A DNA stretch of 64,000 nt. Origin: Gemmatimonas aurantiaca T-27. Its GTDB lineage: Bacteria; Gemmatimonadota; Gemmatimonadetes; Gemmatimonadales; Gemmatimonadaceae. Below, one piece after another: positions 40,895-50,090 of the stretch. A program made the position numbers and the translations under genes. The stretch is taken from positions 4,285,646 through 4,349,645 of the forward strand of contig NC_012489.1 in the NCBI RefSeq assembly GCF_000010305.1, given 5' to 3'. Each line of letters begins with the position of its first letter. The stretch's first letter is position 1. The notes under the pieces are model-generated. The model was not told where the DNA came from and ran no database searches. It was given only the letters and a program-made list of their open reading frames with translations.

Positions 40895-42115
40895 TCAGAA
40901 CCTCCGAGGCATCGTGTAGCCGAGTCGAGCCATCATCATACTGTCACTCGCACGGACCTTTCTAGCGAGCGGTTCGAGCGCATCCCATGCCATCTCGGGA
41001 GCGCCACCCAACATGAACTCGAACACGCCATTCATTGTGCGACGAGCTTCATTGCCCGGCGCTGTCGGTCGATCGCCCACCGAGAACCATCCAAGTGGTT
41101 GGCGATTTGCCCGCGTTGTCGCCATGCTCACAGGCATGCCAGTTGAATCAACGGCTTCTCCGACCAGGGTATAGCCGTTGATATGCGGCGAGGAAAGCAA
41201 CTCTGAAGTGGTCCGTTCCACATCCATAGCCATCCAGCGATAGGCAAGCTGTGGCTGAGTGCGGAAGTACCAAGCGTATGGCGCGCCATCTACATGTAGT
41301 TCCACCCGATAGGTACCGCGTAGCCTGCTGGACGTCCTTTGCGCCAACGTCCAATCGAGCTCGAGCACGGCCTCGCGCAGAATGGAGCGCAGTGGCTCCA
41401 TCTCGGCCAGTGCACTATTCGTGCGAGCCCATGCCATGGCCCGGACGATTCGCGCGCGATCAGCCGCATCCAGGTCGCCAGGACGGCGTTCTGGCGAGTG
41501 CCGCCACGGTCGATCAAGAATCGATTCGATACCGAACATCGCTTCCGGTGAAGCCAACTGGACGCTGCCAGGTACTCCTTCCGGTCTGCCCCGTCGTGGA
41601 TAGGGATATGAACCAAGTGCGCGGATCAGAAATACGGGCACGTTCCCAACCCAATGCTCCCGCGGCAGCAGCGAAGCGCGCACAAAGCTCACTTCACTGG
41701 CCACCGCAAATGTGTCAGTGCTTGCCCAGGGCACGGAGCGGCAGTCGGCTCCATATGGAGCAGCACGAATGAGTGCGACCGGCTGACGGTCGACGATGCC
41801 AGACCCGGACAACACGGCACGAGTCGCCGAGTCGAGATTCAGTATGCGCACCCGTGCTGCCGGCAGGAGCACCGGCCGCGCTACGCTGCCCGGCTCCCGT
41901 GCATTGCCATAGGACGCCTGTTCGTCGGCGGTAAACGACAATGTGGTGTCGCGCTCCACGCGTACGACCGCAAGCGTGGGCTCGGGCCCCATCGAACAAC
42001 GCGAGTTGGCCCGGAGTTCCGGTAGGTGGGTGGTAAGAGCCACACCAACACCACACACGCCAATTGCAGCGGCCCGCCACGGTGACATTTGCCAGGAGCA
42101 CATGAACTTCAACAT
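40895..42115 (-). CDS. Hypothetical protein with N-terminal membrane anchor
   Basis: 406 residues from the ATG at 42115 (42103 is an alternative). A hydrophobic segment (WRAAAIGVCGVGVALTTHLP) near the N-terminus suggests a signal peptide or anchor. The rest has no recognisable domain. Visible features are PGSVARPVLLPAARVRILNL, GNVPVFLIRALGSYPYPRRG, a helical HSPERRPGDLDAADRARIVR and a beta-rich C-terminus (GTYRVELHVDGAPYAWYFRT, YTLVGEAVDSTGMPVS). It precedes the secreted barrel-like gene by four bases, so the two are probably co-translated and perhaps act together at the cell envelope. Confidence 0.6.
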   Translation of the reverse strand: MLKFMCSWQMSPWRAAAIGVCGVGVALTTHLPELRANSRCSMGPEPTLAVVRVERDTTLSFTADEQASYGNAREPGSVARPVLLPAARVRILNLDSATRAVLSGSGIVDRQPVALIRAAPYGADCRSVPWASTDTFAVASEVSFVRASLLPREHWVGNVPVFLIRALGSYPYPRRGRPEGVPGSVQLASPEAMFGIESILDRPWRHSPERRPGDLDAADRARIVRAMAWARTNSALAEMEPLRSILREAVLELDWTLAQRTSSRLRGTYRVELHVDGAPYAWYFRTQPQLAYRWMAMDVERTTSELLSSPHINGYTLVGEAVDSTGMPVSMATTRANRQPLGWFSVGDRPTAPGNEARRTMNGVFEFMLGGAPEMAWDALEPLARKVRASDSMMMARLGYTMPRRF

Positions 42116-42257
42116 GCGAAGAGGTACGTACCGAAACCAGCATCTGGCAAATGGCCATGTCACATCACCACCCGCCATCTCGTCACACCACTACAAGAGC
42201 CCGTCGCGATTCCGAGGTGGTCTGATGTCACATAGATGAAGTAAGAGGAGCATAGCC

Positions 42258-43010
42258 ATGAAGATCGCCATCGCCGGGGGCACCGGCACCGTGGGCCGCC
42301 ATACCGTGGCGGCGGCCCGAAGCCGAGGCCATGAGGTCGTCATTCTGTCCCGATCCCATGGGGTGGATGTGCAGACTGGAGAAGGACTCGCCGCAGCGCT
42401 CACCGGTGTGGACGCGCTCATCGACGTCACCAATACCACCACGTTGTTCGCCGCTACCGCGCGCCGGTTCTTCGAGACAGGGACCCGCAACTTACTGAGC
42501 GCCGAACTCACGGCAGGGGTGAAGCACCATGTTGCCCTGTCGATTGTGGGTATCGATGGCATCGATGCGGGCTACTACGCCGGCAAGCTGGCGCAGGAGC
42601 GGCTGATTGCCGCGGGGCCGGTTCCGTACACCATTGCGCGGGCAGCGCAGTTCCATGAGTTCGCCGGACAACTGCTCCACGGCATGAAGGGACCGATCGC
42701 CATCATGCCCATGACGCTCATGCGGCCCGTGGCGGCGCAGGAGGTCGGGGATCATCTGGTGACCGTGGCGGAAGGCGGACCGGTGCAACGCGCCGTGGAT
42801 CTGGTAGGACCTCGTGACGAGCGCCTAGCCGATCTGGCACGTCGCCAGCTCGCTCACGAAGGCCATCGGCGACGCGTGGTGGAACTACGCATTCCTGGTG
42901 TCTACGGACGCGGATTGGCCTCGGGTTCTCTTCGCGGTGTATCACCACGCATCGAGGCGCGTCTGACATTCGATGAATGGTTACAATCAGGGACAGCGTT
43001 TGCGCGTTGA
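42258..43010 (+). CDS. NAD(P)-binding SDR/NmrA-like protein
   Basis: 250 residues; the ATG at 42258 follows AGAGGAG. The N-terminus MKIAIAGGTGTVGRHTVAAA is an atypical-SDR GxxGxxG nucleotide loop, followed by HEVVILSRSHGVDVQTGE and DALIDVTNTTT. The substrate half (HHVALSIVGIDGIDAGYYAG KLAQE region) has the atypical YxxxK (YYAGK). This places it near NmrA/HSCARG and NAD(P)H azoreductase-like proteins, which act as redox sensors or reductases. Its last 24 bases overlap the convergent AlkD gene. Confidence 0.85.
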   Translation: MKIAIAGGTGTVGRHTVAAARSRGHEVVILSRSHGVDVQTGEGLAAALTGVDALIDVTNTTTLFAATARRFFETGTRNLLSAELTAGVKHHVALSIVGIDGIDAGYYAGKLAQERLIAAGPVPYTIARAAQFHEFAGQLLHGMKGPIAIMPMTLMRPVAAQEVGDHLVTVAEGGPVQRAVDLVGPRDERLADLARRQLAHEGHRRRVVELRIPGVYGRGLASGSLRGVSPRIEARLTFDEWLQSGTAFAR

Positions 43011-43664
43011 GGCTTTCCGGATGGACGATGCCGCACTGGGGGTCTTGCAGTCTGTTTCCCCATGGTCGATCTCGACCGTGCCGATACGCTGCGCCGCAGC
43101 AAGCGCCTGTTCACGCAGCAGCGGCTTGTAAATGCCAATCGAGATCAGGGCGTTGTTCATCGCGTACCGTGCCCAGTTCGCGGAGCCATGAATCCGCTCT
43201 TCGATGGTCGTCAGTATCTGTTCGGCATATGCATCGCTGATCGCATCCGGATCGTGCTTCAGACGATCGGCCAGTATGCCATAGCCCATTTCACCATGCC
43301 GTTCGTCCGAGGACAGCATCCAGTCGCGCATGGTCTCATCGGCAATTGGGCTGCGCGCCAGCAGTGCTGACAGATAGCACCCCACGAAGTGCACGGGTCC
43401 GTCCTGAATCCAACGATCAGCGTCGGACCGCGTCACCTGCTCCGGATTGGCAACCAGCAATGCCAGGATGCGGGCCTCGGCGTTTCCTGTTTCCCAAAGC
43501 GCCATCGCAAGCGGATGATTCCTCTTGATCCGCTTCTGCAGCTTGGCGATCTCCGAGGTCAGCACGCCAAAGACCCGTTCGCCAGAACCATGACGCCGAT
43601 AGATCACGGCGGTCTGCGGCTTCCCGAGCTGCGCGAGTGTAGTCAGGATGTCTTCCGTGTTCAT
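42987..43664 (-). CDS. DNA alkylation repair protein (AlkD-like HEAT-repeat glycosylase)
   Basis: 225 residues built from HEAT-like helical repeats: KLQKRIKRNHPLAMALWETG, NAEARILALLVANPEQVTRS, DADRWIQDGPVHFVGCYLSA, DAYAEQILTTIEERIHGSAN, WARYAMNNALISIGIYKPLL. The helical pairs and the conserved aromatic/acidic residues (W-D positions) match AlkC/AlkD DNA alkylation repair proteins. C-terminus ends in a basic tail (SIRKASTRKRCP), which would suit DNA binding. It would excise alkylated purines. Single gene, 18 bases downstream of the serine hydrolase's stop region on the same strand but oppositely placed; likely independent. Confidence 0.85.
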   Translation of the reverse strand: MNTEDILTTLAQLGKPQTAVIYRRHGSGERVFGVLTSEIAKLQKRIKRNHPLAMALWETGNAEARILALLVANPEQVTRSDADRWIQDGPVHFVGCYLSALLARSPIADETMRDWMLSSDERHGEMGYGILADRLKHDPDAISDAYAEQILTTIEERIHGSANWARYAMNNALISIGIYKPLLREQALAAAQRIGTVEIDHGETDCKTPSAASSIRKASTRKRCP

Positions 43665-43682
43665 CGCTACCTCCCATTGAAG

Positions 43683-45260
43683 CTAGTGCCGGGCGCCATG
43701 CAAGCGCGATGGTGTTCCCGCATGCGTCAGACTGTCGAGCATCCGTTGCGCTCCTGCTCGTGTCTCGCCGGTCACAGCACTGCCCAGAATTTCCCCAAGG
43801 TAGCGCCTGGCTGCCTCGGTGTCGGTGGGCGCTGACATCTGCGCCAGCGCCATCCAGCTCCACGCCTTGAAGAGTCGGCTGAGGAAATCCGGATGCTGGT
43901 TGGGCAACGCCAGAATGCGCTCGAAATGTGCCTTGGCTTCCGACATGCGCCCACGTGACTGCAGCAGTTCCCCTTGGGACAGCAGCATCCAGCGATTGAG
44001 TGGATGTTGGATCAATAGCTGTGCGCCGTCGCGAATACCCAGATCCCGCTGAGCCGTGTCGGACAACATGGCAGATGCAAAATGCATCACCGGATCAACG
44101 GCATGCGGATAGCGGGAGCGGACGAGCATCAGTTTTGCCTCGGCACCTGGCACCTGTTCTGTCCATAGGTCCATCATCGCCCACCCGATCAGTTCATCGC
44201 GAAACCGATAGCGATGTGCCGTCTCCATCGAATCGAGTGCCGCGGCGAGTGCGACATGGTTGCGGGCTGGCCGCACGATGGGTGCGCCTGGTGCCGAAAA
44301 GGCAAACAGACGTAGAAATGCCATCGCAAATGGCGACTTGGTGACATCCCCCATCAGCAACCGAAACGGATCGCTGAGTACGTTGGAATTGGCAAAGATG
44401 AATACCGACAATTGACGGTCCGGCAGACGCACCAACAGCGCGCCGGAGTGTTCGGGGTCGTCCTGCCCGAAACTCCACATCACCCGCTCGCCCTGCACCG
44501 TCTGTGCAAACCAACCCAGGCTCACCGGTAGGGGTGTGTCGTGTATCGATCGCGACGGTGTAGCGAGTTGAGTGAGTCCTTTCTCCGAGAGCAACATTCC
44601 ACGATCTATTGTTGCAAGGAACGCACCCATGTCTCGCGTAGTGGAGACCAGGCCGGCATGAGCACCGAGATGCGGCGACTCGTGTCCGTGCATGCCCGCG
44701 GGACGCACGATATGGGCCGACAACACATCGTGCAGCGACGAATCCGTGATGGCTTCGATGACTTGTCCCAGCATGGCATACCGATTGGTGCCATACACAT
44801 ACTCCGTTCCGATCTGACCTTCGGCCGTGTGCGTGAGCAAGTGTCGAACGGTGACACTCTCAGGCAGTGCCAAGGCCTGCACATAGGATCGTGCCGGTGC
44901 ATCGAGTATGAGTCGCCCTGATTCGACCATCTGCATCGCAACCACACCGGTGAGAGCTTTGGTGACCGATGCGATGCGCAGTGGCGTATCCAGGCTGAAC
45001 GACGTGGTATCCGGCGGATGCGCTGTGCCGAAGCCACGGGCGTGCACCACCTGTCCGCGCTCCACGATGGCATAGGCCAATCCGGGAATGGCCAGCGCAC
45101 CCTGCAGATCCTGCAGCTCCTGATCGAACGCGGCGACACTGGCCTGCCAGCCGCTCGCCGGACGGGATGAGTCGGTGCAATTCGCGAGAACAATGCAGGC
45201 GCAGACGGCTGACACCAGGGCGGCTGTCGATGGCACACCGTAGCGAAACGAAATTTTCAT
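43683..45260 (-). CDS. Serine hydrolase of the beta-lactamase family with C-terminal helical domain
   Basis: 525 residues from the ATG at 45260. A hydrophobic leader ends near Cys28 (VLANC), possibly a lipoprotein, though Asn before the Cys is unusual. The N-terminal domain has SVTK (nucleophile Ser98, Lys101), LLTHTAEG, and EHSG near residue 283. The YxN motif reads YGTN at 156-159, so the expected Asn is displaced by one; catalysis may be altered. Residues 330-520 are an added helical region resembling tetratricopeptide-type repeats (ALDSMETAHRYRFRDELIGW, GRMSEAKAHFERILALPNQH). Divergent from the S41 protease gene. Confidence 0.82.
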   Translation of the reverse strand: MKISFRYGVPSTAALVSAVCACIVLANCTDSSRPASGWQASVAAFDQELQDLQGALAIPGLAYAIVERGQVVHARGFGTAHPPDTTSFSLDTPLRIASVTKALTGVVAMQMVESGRLILDAPARSYVQALALPESVTVRHLLTHTAEGQIGTEYVYGTNRYAMLGQVIEAITDSSLHDVLSAHIVRPAGMHGHESPHLGAHAGLVSTTRDMGAFLATIDRGMLLSEKGLTQLATPSRSIHDTPLPVSLGWFAQTVQGERVMWSFGQDDPEHSGALLVRLPDRQLSVFIFANSNVLSDPFRLLMGDVTKSPFAMAFLRLFAFSAPGAPIVRPARNHVALAAALDSMETAHRYRFRDELIGWAMMDLWTEQVPGAEAKLMLVRSRYPHAVDPVMHFASAMLSDTAQRDLGIRDGAQLLIQHPLNRWMLLSQGELLQSRGRMSEAKAHFERILALPNQHPDFLSRLFKAWSWMALAQMSAPTDTEAARRYLGEILGSAVTGETRAGAQRMLDSLTHAGTPSRLHGARH

Positions 45261-45437
45261 AGCGATTGGACATCGGAACGGCTCAAGCCGTTTGAACTCA
45301 CCCACCCCGCAATGGTACCGCAGAGCTACCTGACCAACGAGGCATCACGCTCGCGGGAGACCCCAGGAAAGTGCAGTTTGTTGGCAGTGCCTTCAAATGC
45401 TGGCGTTCCTTCCGCCTCCAATCTACCGGCAATCCCT

Positions 45438-47168
45438 ATGCGCCTCCCCGCCTTGACCGGCCGGGCATGCTCGGCACTCGCCGCGCTCGGCCTGTTTCCC
45501 ACGGTGATCCTGTCACAGGCGCCGACCGTCGACGCGGCCCCGTTGCGTCCGGATCAGTACGAATCGGCGGTCTTGCTTGGGCGTGTGTGGGGCTTCGTGA
45601 AATACCATCATGCCCGATTCGTCGTTGCCGGGGCGAACGCCGACTCGGCGCTCATCGAGTCCTTCTCCCTCGTACTCGAGGCAAAAACTCCCACGGCTGC
45701 TCGGGATTCCATCGTCGCATGGCTCGACCGGATCGGCCCCCCACCACCATGCGCAGACCGGTGCGCTTCAGGCACGGGAGATGTCGCGCTGAGCGCCGAT
45801 ATCGCGTGGATCCGTGATACCGCGACCGTGGGTGCGCGTATTGCCGAGCGTCTCGGTCGCATTCATGCAGAGCGGCCGCAGGTGGCGCGGCAACGCTATG
45901 CTGGCCCCGCGACGCAGGCGCAGAATCCCGGATTCACGAACGAACCACCATACGAAGCGCGTTTCCTGGCGCACTCCATGATACGCCTGGTCGGTGTGTT
46001 TCGGCTCTGGAACATACTGGAGTACTGGTTCCCCTATCGCGATCTGATGGAGCCCGACCGCGTGCGCATCCTTCGTGATGCGGTGCCGGCGGCATGGACC
46101 GCCACACGCACCGATGACTATCAGCGTGTCCTCATCCGCCTCATGGCCCGCGCACAGGATACACACGCCAATCTTTGGAGTTCACTGTCGTCTCGTCCAC
46201 CGGTCGGACGATATGTCCTACCCGTCGGCATGCGCATGATCGAAGGCAAACCCGTCGTGTTCCGGTTTACCAATGATTCCCTGGGACCACGCAGCGGATT
46301 GCAGGTAGGCGATGCCATTCTCGCGGTAGATGGGGCGCCGGTCGATTCACTCTTCCGCGTGTGGGCGCCGCTGTATGCGGCGTCCAATCAACCCACCCGC
46401 GAACGCGATATGACCCGTGGATTGGGGCGAGGAGACGACACGATTGCCACGCTCCTTGTGGATCGGGGCGGCAAGTCTCTGATGCTTCGCGTGCCGCGGG
46501 TCTCTCCAGCATTGACCAACCCAATGGCTGCCAGCACGCACGACCTTCCGGGCGAGACGTTCCGGATGCTGACGCCGGAGGTGGCATATGTGAAGCTCGG
46601 GCCGCTCATGCCGGACAGCGTCGCCGGCTATGTACAGCGCGCGATGAGTGCGAAGGTGTTCGTGGTCGACAATCGAAACTATCCGAGCCACTTCCCGTTG
46701 GCGGCACTTGGCGGTCACCTGGTCCCGGCACGAGCAGAGTTCGCCCGCATCACCGCCGCGGACTGGTCCAATCCGGGCACATTTCGTTGGAGTGGTATGG
46801 TGTCTTCCCTGCAACCACGTGTCCCACTGTTCACAGGCAAGGTGGTGATACTGGTAGACGAAGCCACGCAAAGCTCCGCGGAATTTCACACCATGGCATT
46901 TCGTACAGCACCCGGTGCGCTGGTCGTTGGCAGTACTACCGCTGGGGCTGACGGCAACGTCTCTCGTATTCCACTCCCCGGTGGCATGCACGCGTTGATC
47001 AGTGGAATCGGCGTGTTCTACCCGGACCGGAGACCAACACAACAAATCGGTATCGTGCCGGATCTCGTTGTGCGGCCGACACTGGCAGGATTTCGTGCAG
47101 GTCGCGATGAGGTGCTCGAGGCAGGAGTGAGTCGCGCCCTGGGGCGTCCCTTCAAGCTCCAACCGTAG
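45438..47168 (+). CDS. S41 family (C-terminal processing-type) peptidase, exported
   Basis: 576 residues from the ATG at 45438; upstream in-frame codons read as non-coding. Signal peptide ends near ILSQAP. The N-terminal half is a helical region (LLGRVWGFVKYHHARFVVAG, FRLWNILEYWFPYRDLMEPD) typical of a Gemmatimonadota/Bacteroidota S41 subgroup. A PDZ domain follows (GPRSGLQVGDAILAVDGAPV, about residues 270-360), then the S41 core with TGKVVILVDEATQSSAEFHT, where Ser480 is the probable nucleophile; the next Lys is not obvious. C-terminal region ends PVGIVPDLVV-like (IGIVPDLVVRPT). Periplasmic proteolysis is likely. Confidence 0.85.
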   Translation: MRLPALTGRACSALAALGLFPTVILSQAPTVDAAPLRPDQYESAVLLGRVWGFVKYHHARFVVAGANADSALIESFSLVLEAKTPTAARDSIVAWLDRIGPPPPCADRCASGTGDVALSADIAWIRDTATVGARIAERLGRIHAERPQVARQRYAGPATQAQNPGFTNEPPYEARFLAHSMIRLVGVFRLWNILEYWFPYRDLMEPDRVRILRDAVPAAWTATRTDDYQRVLIRLMARAQDTHANLWSSLSSRPPVGRYVLPVGMRMIEGKPVVFRFTNDSLGPRSGLQVGDAILAVDGAPVDSLFRVWAPLYAASNQPTRERDMTRGLGRGDDTIATLLVDRGGKSLMLRVPRVSPALTNPMAASTHDLPGETFRMLTPEVAYVKLGPLMPDSVAGYVQRAMSAKVFVVDNRNYPSHFPLAALGGHLVPARAEFARITAADWSNPGTFRWSGMVSSLQPRVPLFTGKVVILVDEATQSSAEFHTMAFRTAPGALVVGSTTAGADGNVSRIPLPGGMHALISGIGVFYPDRRPTQQIGIVPDLVVRPTLAGFRAGRDEVLEAGVSRALGRPFKLQP

Positions 47169-47172
47169 CAGG

Positions 47173-48756
47173 CTATCGCCGGAATGATCGAGACCCACTC
47201 GCCGCCTGCGCCTGCGTCTCCGGTAACGCCAGACGATATACCGCGAGGCTTACTGCCGGTTGCCCCGAACGGGCGAGCGTGATGGTGCCGAGTGAATCGA
47301 GTGGCCCGAGTTGGCCGGTGAGCGCCACCGACGCGGGCTGCCAACCGCGCTTCCAGGGCTGCACATGTTCCACGACCAATCGCGGAAAGACCGTCGCCGG
47401 ATAGCGAAACAGCAGATGATGTGCGTCGTCGCACGCACACATGATTGGCGTGGTCGCGCCCAATGCCACACCGAGCTTGCCAGCTTGGATCCAGCTACGC
47501 GTCGTCACGCCGTCCCGTATATCGATGCCGCGTACTGACAATGAATCACGCAGCGCACGCCAGTCGAATGCATCGAGCGTCGGGTCGGCTGGCGCGCTGA
47601 GCACCGCGATATGAGGGCTCAACCATCCAGTCGCGACATGGCTCCCGAGGATCAGCACCAATGTGAGCCACGTCCCCGCGGCCATGGGCAGCCACCATCG
47701 CGGCCAACGAACATCGCGTGTGATCGCGCGGTCCAGCATGCGACCGACCAATGGCGCAGCAAATAGCCAACCCGGTGCCTGCCAGTGGGGTAATCCGCGT
47801 GCGCCGCCGAGCGTGATGACGGTGAACACGCACACTGGCACGAGCGCCAGGCATGCGAAGAACCACTGACGCACGTCGGTCCGCCCCGATGCGATGGCTC
47901 GGCCAAGTGCGACAGCAAACGGCACGGCCATCCACGGCAGGAGCCAGAGTGCCTGACCAACCACGTTCTCAACGAATGGGGCGATCGACCACGCGGCGGT
48001 CGTTGCAGCGCGCGCTCCCTGAAAGGTGAACGACACCCATCCATGCTCCGCATTCCACCAGAGCACCGGCACGGTGCACAGCAGGGCGATTGCCGCGGCA
48101 AGCCACGGTCCTGATGTGCGGAGCTGCCGGCGACCCGACTCCGTAGTGAGAAGAAACAGTAGAATTCCTGCACCGTAGAGCACGGCGTGATACTTGCTCA
48201 GTAGCGCGCCTCCCAACAGCACGCCAACCACTCCCCAACGCAACCACGAATTCGTGGTTGCCGGATCACGAGTGGGATTGGCCGTGTTGAACAACAGAGG
48301 TGCGAGCATCAAGGCGGCCAGTGACGCGCACATCACGAGCGGCCCGTCCGGCAACACCCACGTACCGGTGGTGAGTCCGAGCACTCCCGTGCAGACGAGC
48401 GACAACGCACCCAGTGCGCCCGCACGAGCGCCAAATGCATGCTGACCAAGGCGCCCAATGGCCCAGAGCGTCACGCTGAACGCCAGCACAAACGGTAGAC
48501 GAACCGCCAAGGCACGCGTGTCACCCGTCAACCACGTCATGCCACCGGCCATCCAAAAGTGCAACGGTGGATGATCGAAGTAGCTCCACGACAGCGGCCG
48601 GGCCACGGTCACGGCGTACGACTCGTCGACACCGAGTCCTGTCGCGGCGGCAACCATCAGTCGAACAACGGTTGATGCAGACACAATCAACCAGAGACGC
48701 CTGTTCCACACGGCATCCGATGCGGCGCGCCCCGCGATGTTCACCTCAGCGTTCAC
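47173..48756 (-). CDS. GT39 family (dolichyl-phosphate-mannose-type) glycosyltransferase
   Basis: 527 residues from a GTG at 48756, which overlaps the PHP-type gene stop by four bases (GTGA). About eleven hydrophobic spans. The first periplasmic loop contains GLGVDESYAVTVARPLSWSY with the Asp/Glu pair and FDHPPLHFWMAGG, both diagnostic of the GT39/ArnT-like PMT_2 family. It would transfer a sugar from a polyprenyl-phosphate donor to lipid or protein in the periplasm. The C-terminal 150 residues (DSLGTITLARSGQPAVSLAV) are an extracytoplasmic domain. Coupled to the PHP-type hydrolase, suggesting a shared glycan pathway. Confidence 0.88.
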   Translation of the reverse strand: MNAEVNIAGRAASDAVWNRRLWLIVSASTVVRLMVAAATGLGVDESYAVTVARPLSWSYFDHPPLHFWMAGGMTWLTGDTRALAVRLPFVLAFSVTLWAIGRLGQHAFGARAGALGALSLVCTGVLGLTTGTWVLPDGPLVMCASLAALMLAPLLFNTANPTRDPATTNSWLRWGVVGVLLGGALLSKYHAVLYGAGILLFLLTTESGRRQLRTSGPWLAAAIALLCTVPVLWWNAEHGWVSFTFQGARAATTAAWSIAPFVENVVGQALWLLPWMAVPFAVALGRAIASGRTDVRQWFFACLALVPVCVFTVITLGGARGLPHWQAPGWLFAAPLVGRMLDRAITRDVRWPRWWLPMAAGTWLTLVLILGSHVATGWLSPHIAVLSAPADPTLDAFDWRALRDSLSVRGIDIRDGVTTRSWIQAGKLGVALGATTPIMCACDDAHHLLFRYPATVFPRLVVEHVQPWKRGWQPASVALTGQLGPLDSLGTITLARSGQPAVSLAVYRLALPETQAQAASGSRSFRR

Positions 48757-49979
48757 GTGAGAATCGGTCGGGCTCTTGGCACACGGCGAGGCTGTCGCGC
48801 ACGTATCGAGGTGAATGCGGCGCCATACAGACAGAACGCAATCCATCGCAGTGCGGAGGTGCGTGATGTGTCGACCGTGGCCAGCGCCGCGCCGAGTGCC
48901 TGACCATCCCATCGTACCACCGGGTTGAGCAGCAACAGTTCGCCTTCACTCGTGCTATCACCCTGCACCGTGGTACGCAAATAGCCGTCGTCGGATCGTG
49001 CGATGGCGCGCGCAATGATGATGCCGGCCGAGTCGGTGATGACGGTATTGCGTGCGACACCGTCCTGACCAGAGATCGTCACCCGACCAACGGGTCCGCG
49101 CACGCGCACTTCGAGCGTATCACCAGTGATGTGTTGTGACAGGAACTGCAGATGTGCTTGGCCGCGCTGGCCGCGCACGCCAATCGTACGGCCAGCCCGA
49201 ATTGCCAATCGCACATCAGCAGCAGCACTGGATGGTGTGTGCACGAGTGTCCAGTTCACCCCGGTCTCGCCGGCGCCATGAATATCATGCGAATCGTCGT
49301 TGGCGAGCACCCACACCGCGCGCCCCGCCGAGAGGGCGGCGTCCCACTGCGCGGTGGCCGGAGCGACGAAGTGATTGAGCACCTCGAGCGCATCATAGCC
49401 TGAGAGCCGGCGGAGGTCGGCCAGTGAGTGTCCGTCGCGTATTGCCGGATGGGCAAGGGCTACTACGGCGCCAGTGGCACGGATCCGATTGATGATGTCC
49501 TGCTGCTGGTGTGCGGTCTGCCCCAACGGATAGTCACGCCACACCACTTTGTCGCCGCCGATCGCCAGGCGATGCGACTTCTGCACGTTCCAGCCTTGCT
49601 CATAGACCGGGAATGTGCCGGTGACTTCACTGGCCGACAGGGAGTGATAGTTGGACACACCCACGATGTCGTAGCGCATGCCAGCGTAGGCGCTCACGAC
49701 GTCCTGCGCAGACTGCCCCCCGTTCGTGAGGCCACCCCAGGCGATCGAGTGCGCATGAAAGTTTGCCTTCTGCCAGCGCCCTGCGGCGGGCAGATCACCG
49801 TACGGGTTGTACCATCCAGGGCCGACGAATGGCTGGGACACCGCAAAGACGTAGAGCGAGGTCGTCGCGTACAGCAGCGAAACGAGGAGGAGTACGGCGA
49901 GCAGCCCTGTCATCGCCTGGGCCGCACAGAACCAGCACAGCCGCGCTAGGGCTGATGTCATCGCACGCACTGCGTGCAT
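48753..49979 (-). CDS. CehA/McbA-type PHP-domain metallohydrolase, membrane-anchored
   Basis: 408 residues (start 49979 or Met7 at 49961). One membrane span (GLLAVLLLVSLLYATTSLYV) near residues 25-45, then the PHP domain: NFHAHS with His75 and His77, GVSNYHSLS, ALAHPAI and a final ANDDSHD Asp/His site, giving the metal ligands of the CehA/McbA group. After about residue 270 there is a beta-rich C-terminal domain (GDTLEVRVRGPVGRVTISGQ). Such enzymes hydrolyse phosphoesters or lactones. The stop codon overlaps the GT39 gene's start, so the two are translationally coupled; the DUF3108 gene 111 bases upstream may join the transcript. Confidence 0.85.
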   Translation of the reverse strand: MHAVRAMTSALARLCWFCAAQAMTGLLAVLLLVSLLYATTSLYVFAVSQPFVGPGWYNPYGDLPAAGRWQKANFHAHSIAWGGLTNGGQSAQDVVSAYAGMRYDIVGVSNYHSLSASEVTGTFPVYEQGWNVQKSHRLAIGGDKVVWRDYPLGQTAHQQQDIINRIRATGAVVALAHPAIRDGHSLADLRRLSGYDALEVLNHFVAPATAQWDAALSAGRAVWVLANDDSHDIHGAGETGVNWTLVHTPSSAAADVRLAIRAGRTIGVRGQRGQAHLQFLSQHITGDTLEVRVRGPVGRVTISGQDGVARNTVITDSAGIIIARAIARSDDGYLRTTVQGDSTSEGELLLLNPVVRWDGQALGAALATVDTSRTSALRWIAFCLYGAAFTSIRARQPRRVPRARPILT

Positions 49980-50090
49980 CGCACTCCGTCACGTAAGTTT
50001 CCGACAACCTTGCCGGGCGTGCCGTGACTGCCAAGCTCTCGTGCCTGGATGTGACAGGCTGTGACCAAACCGTCATACGACGGACGAGAT

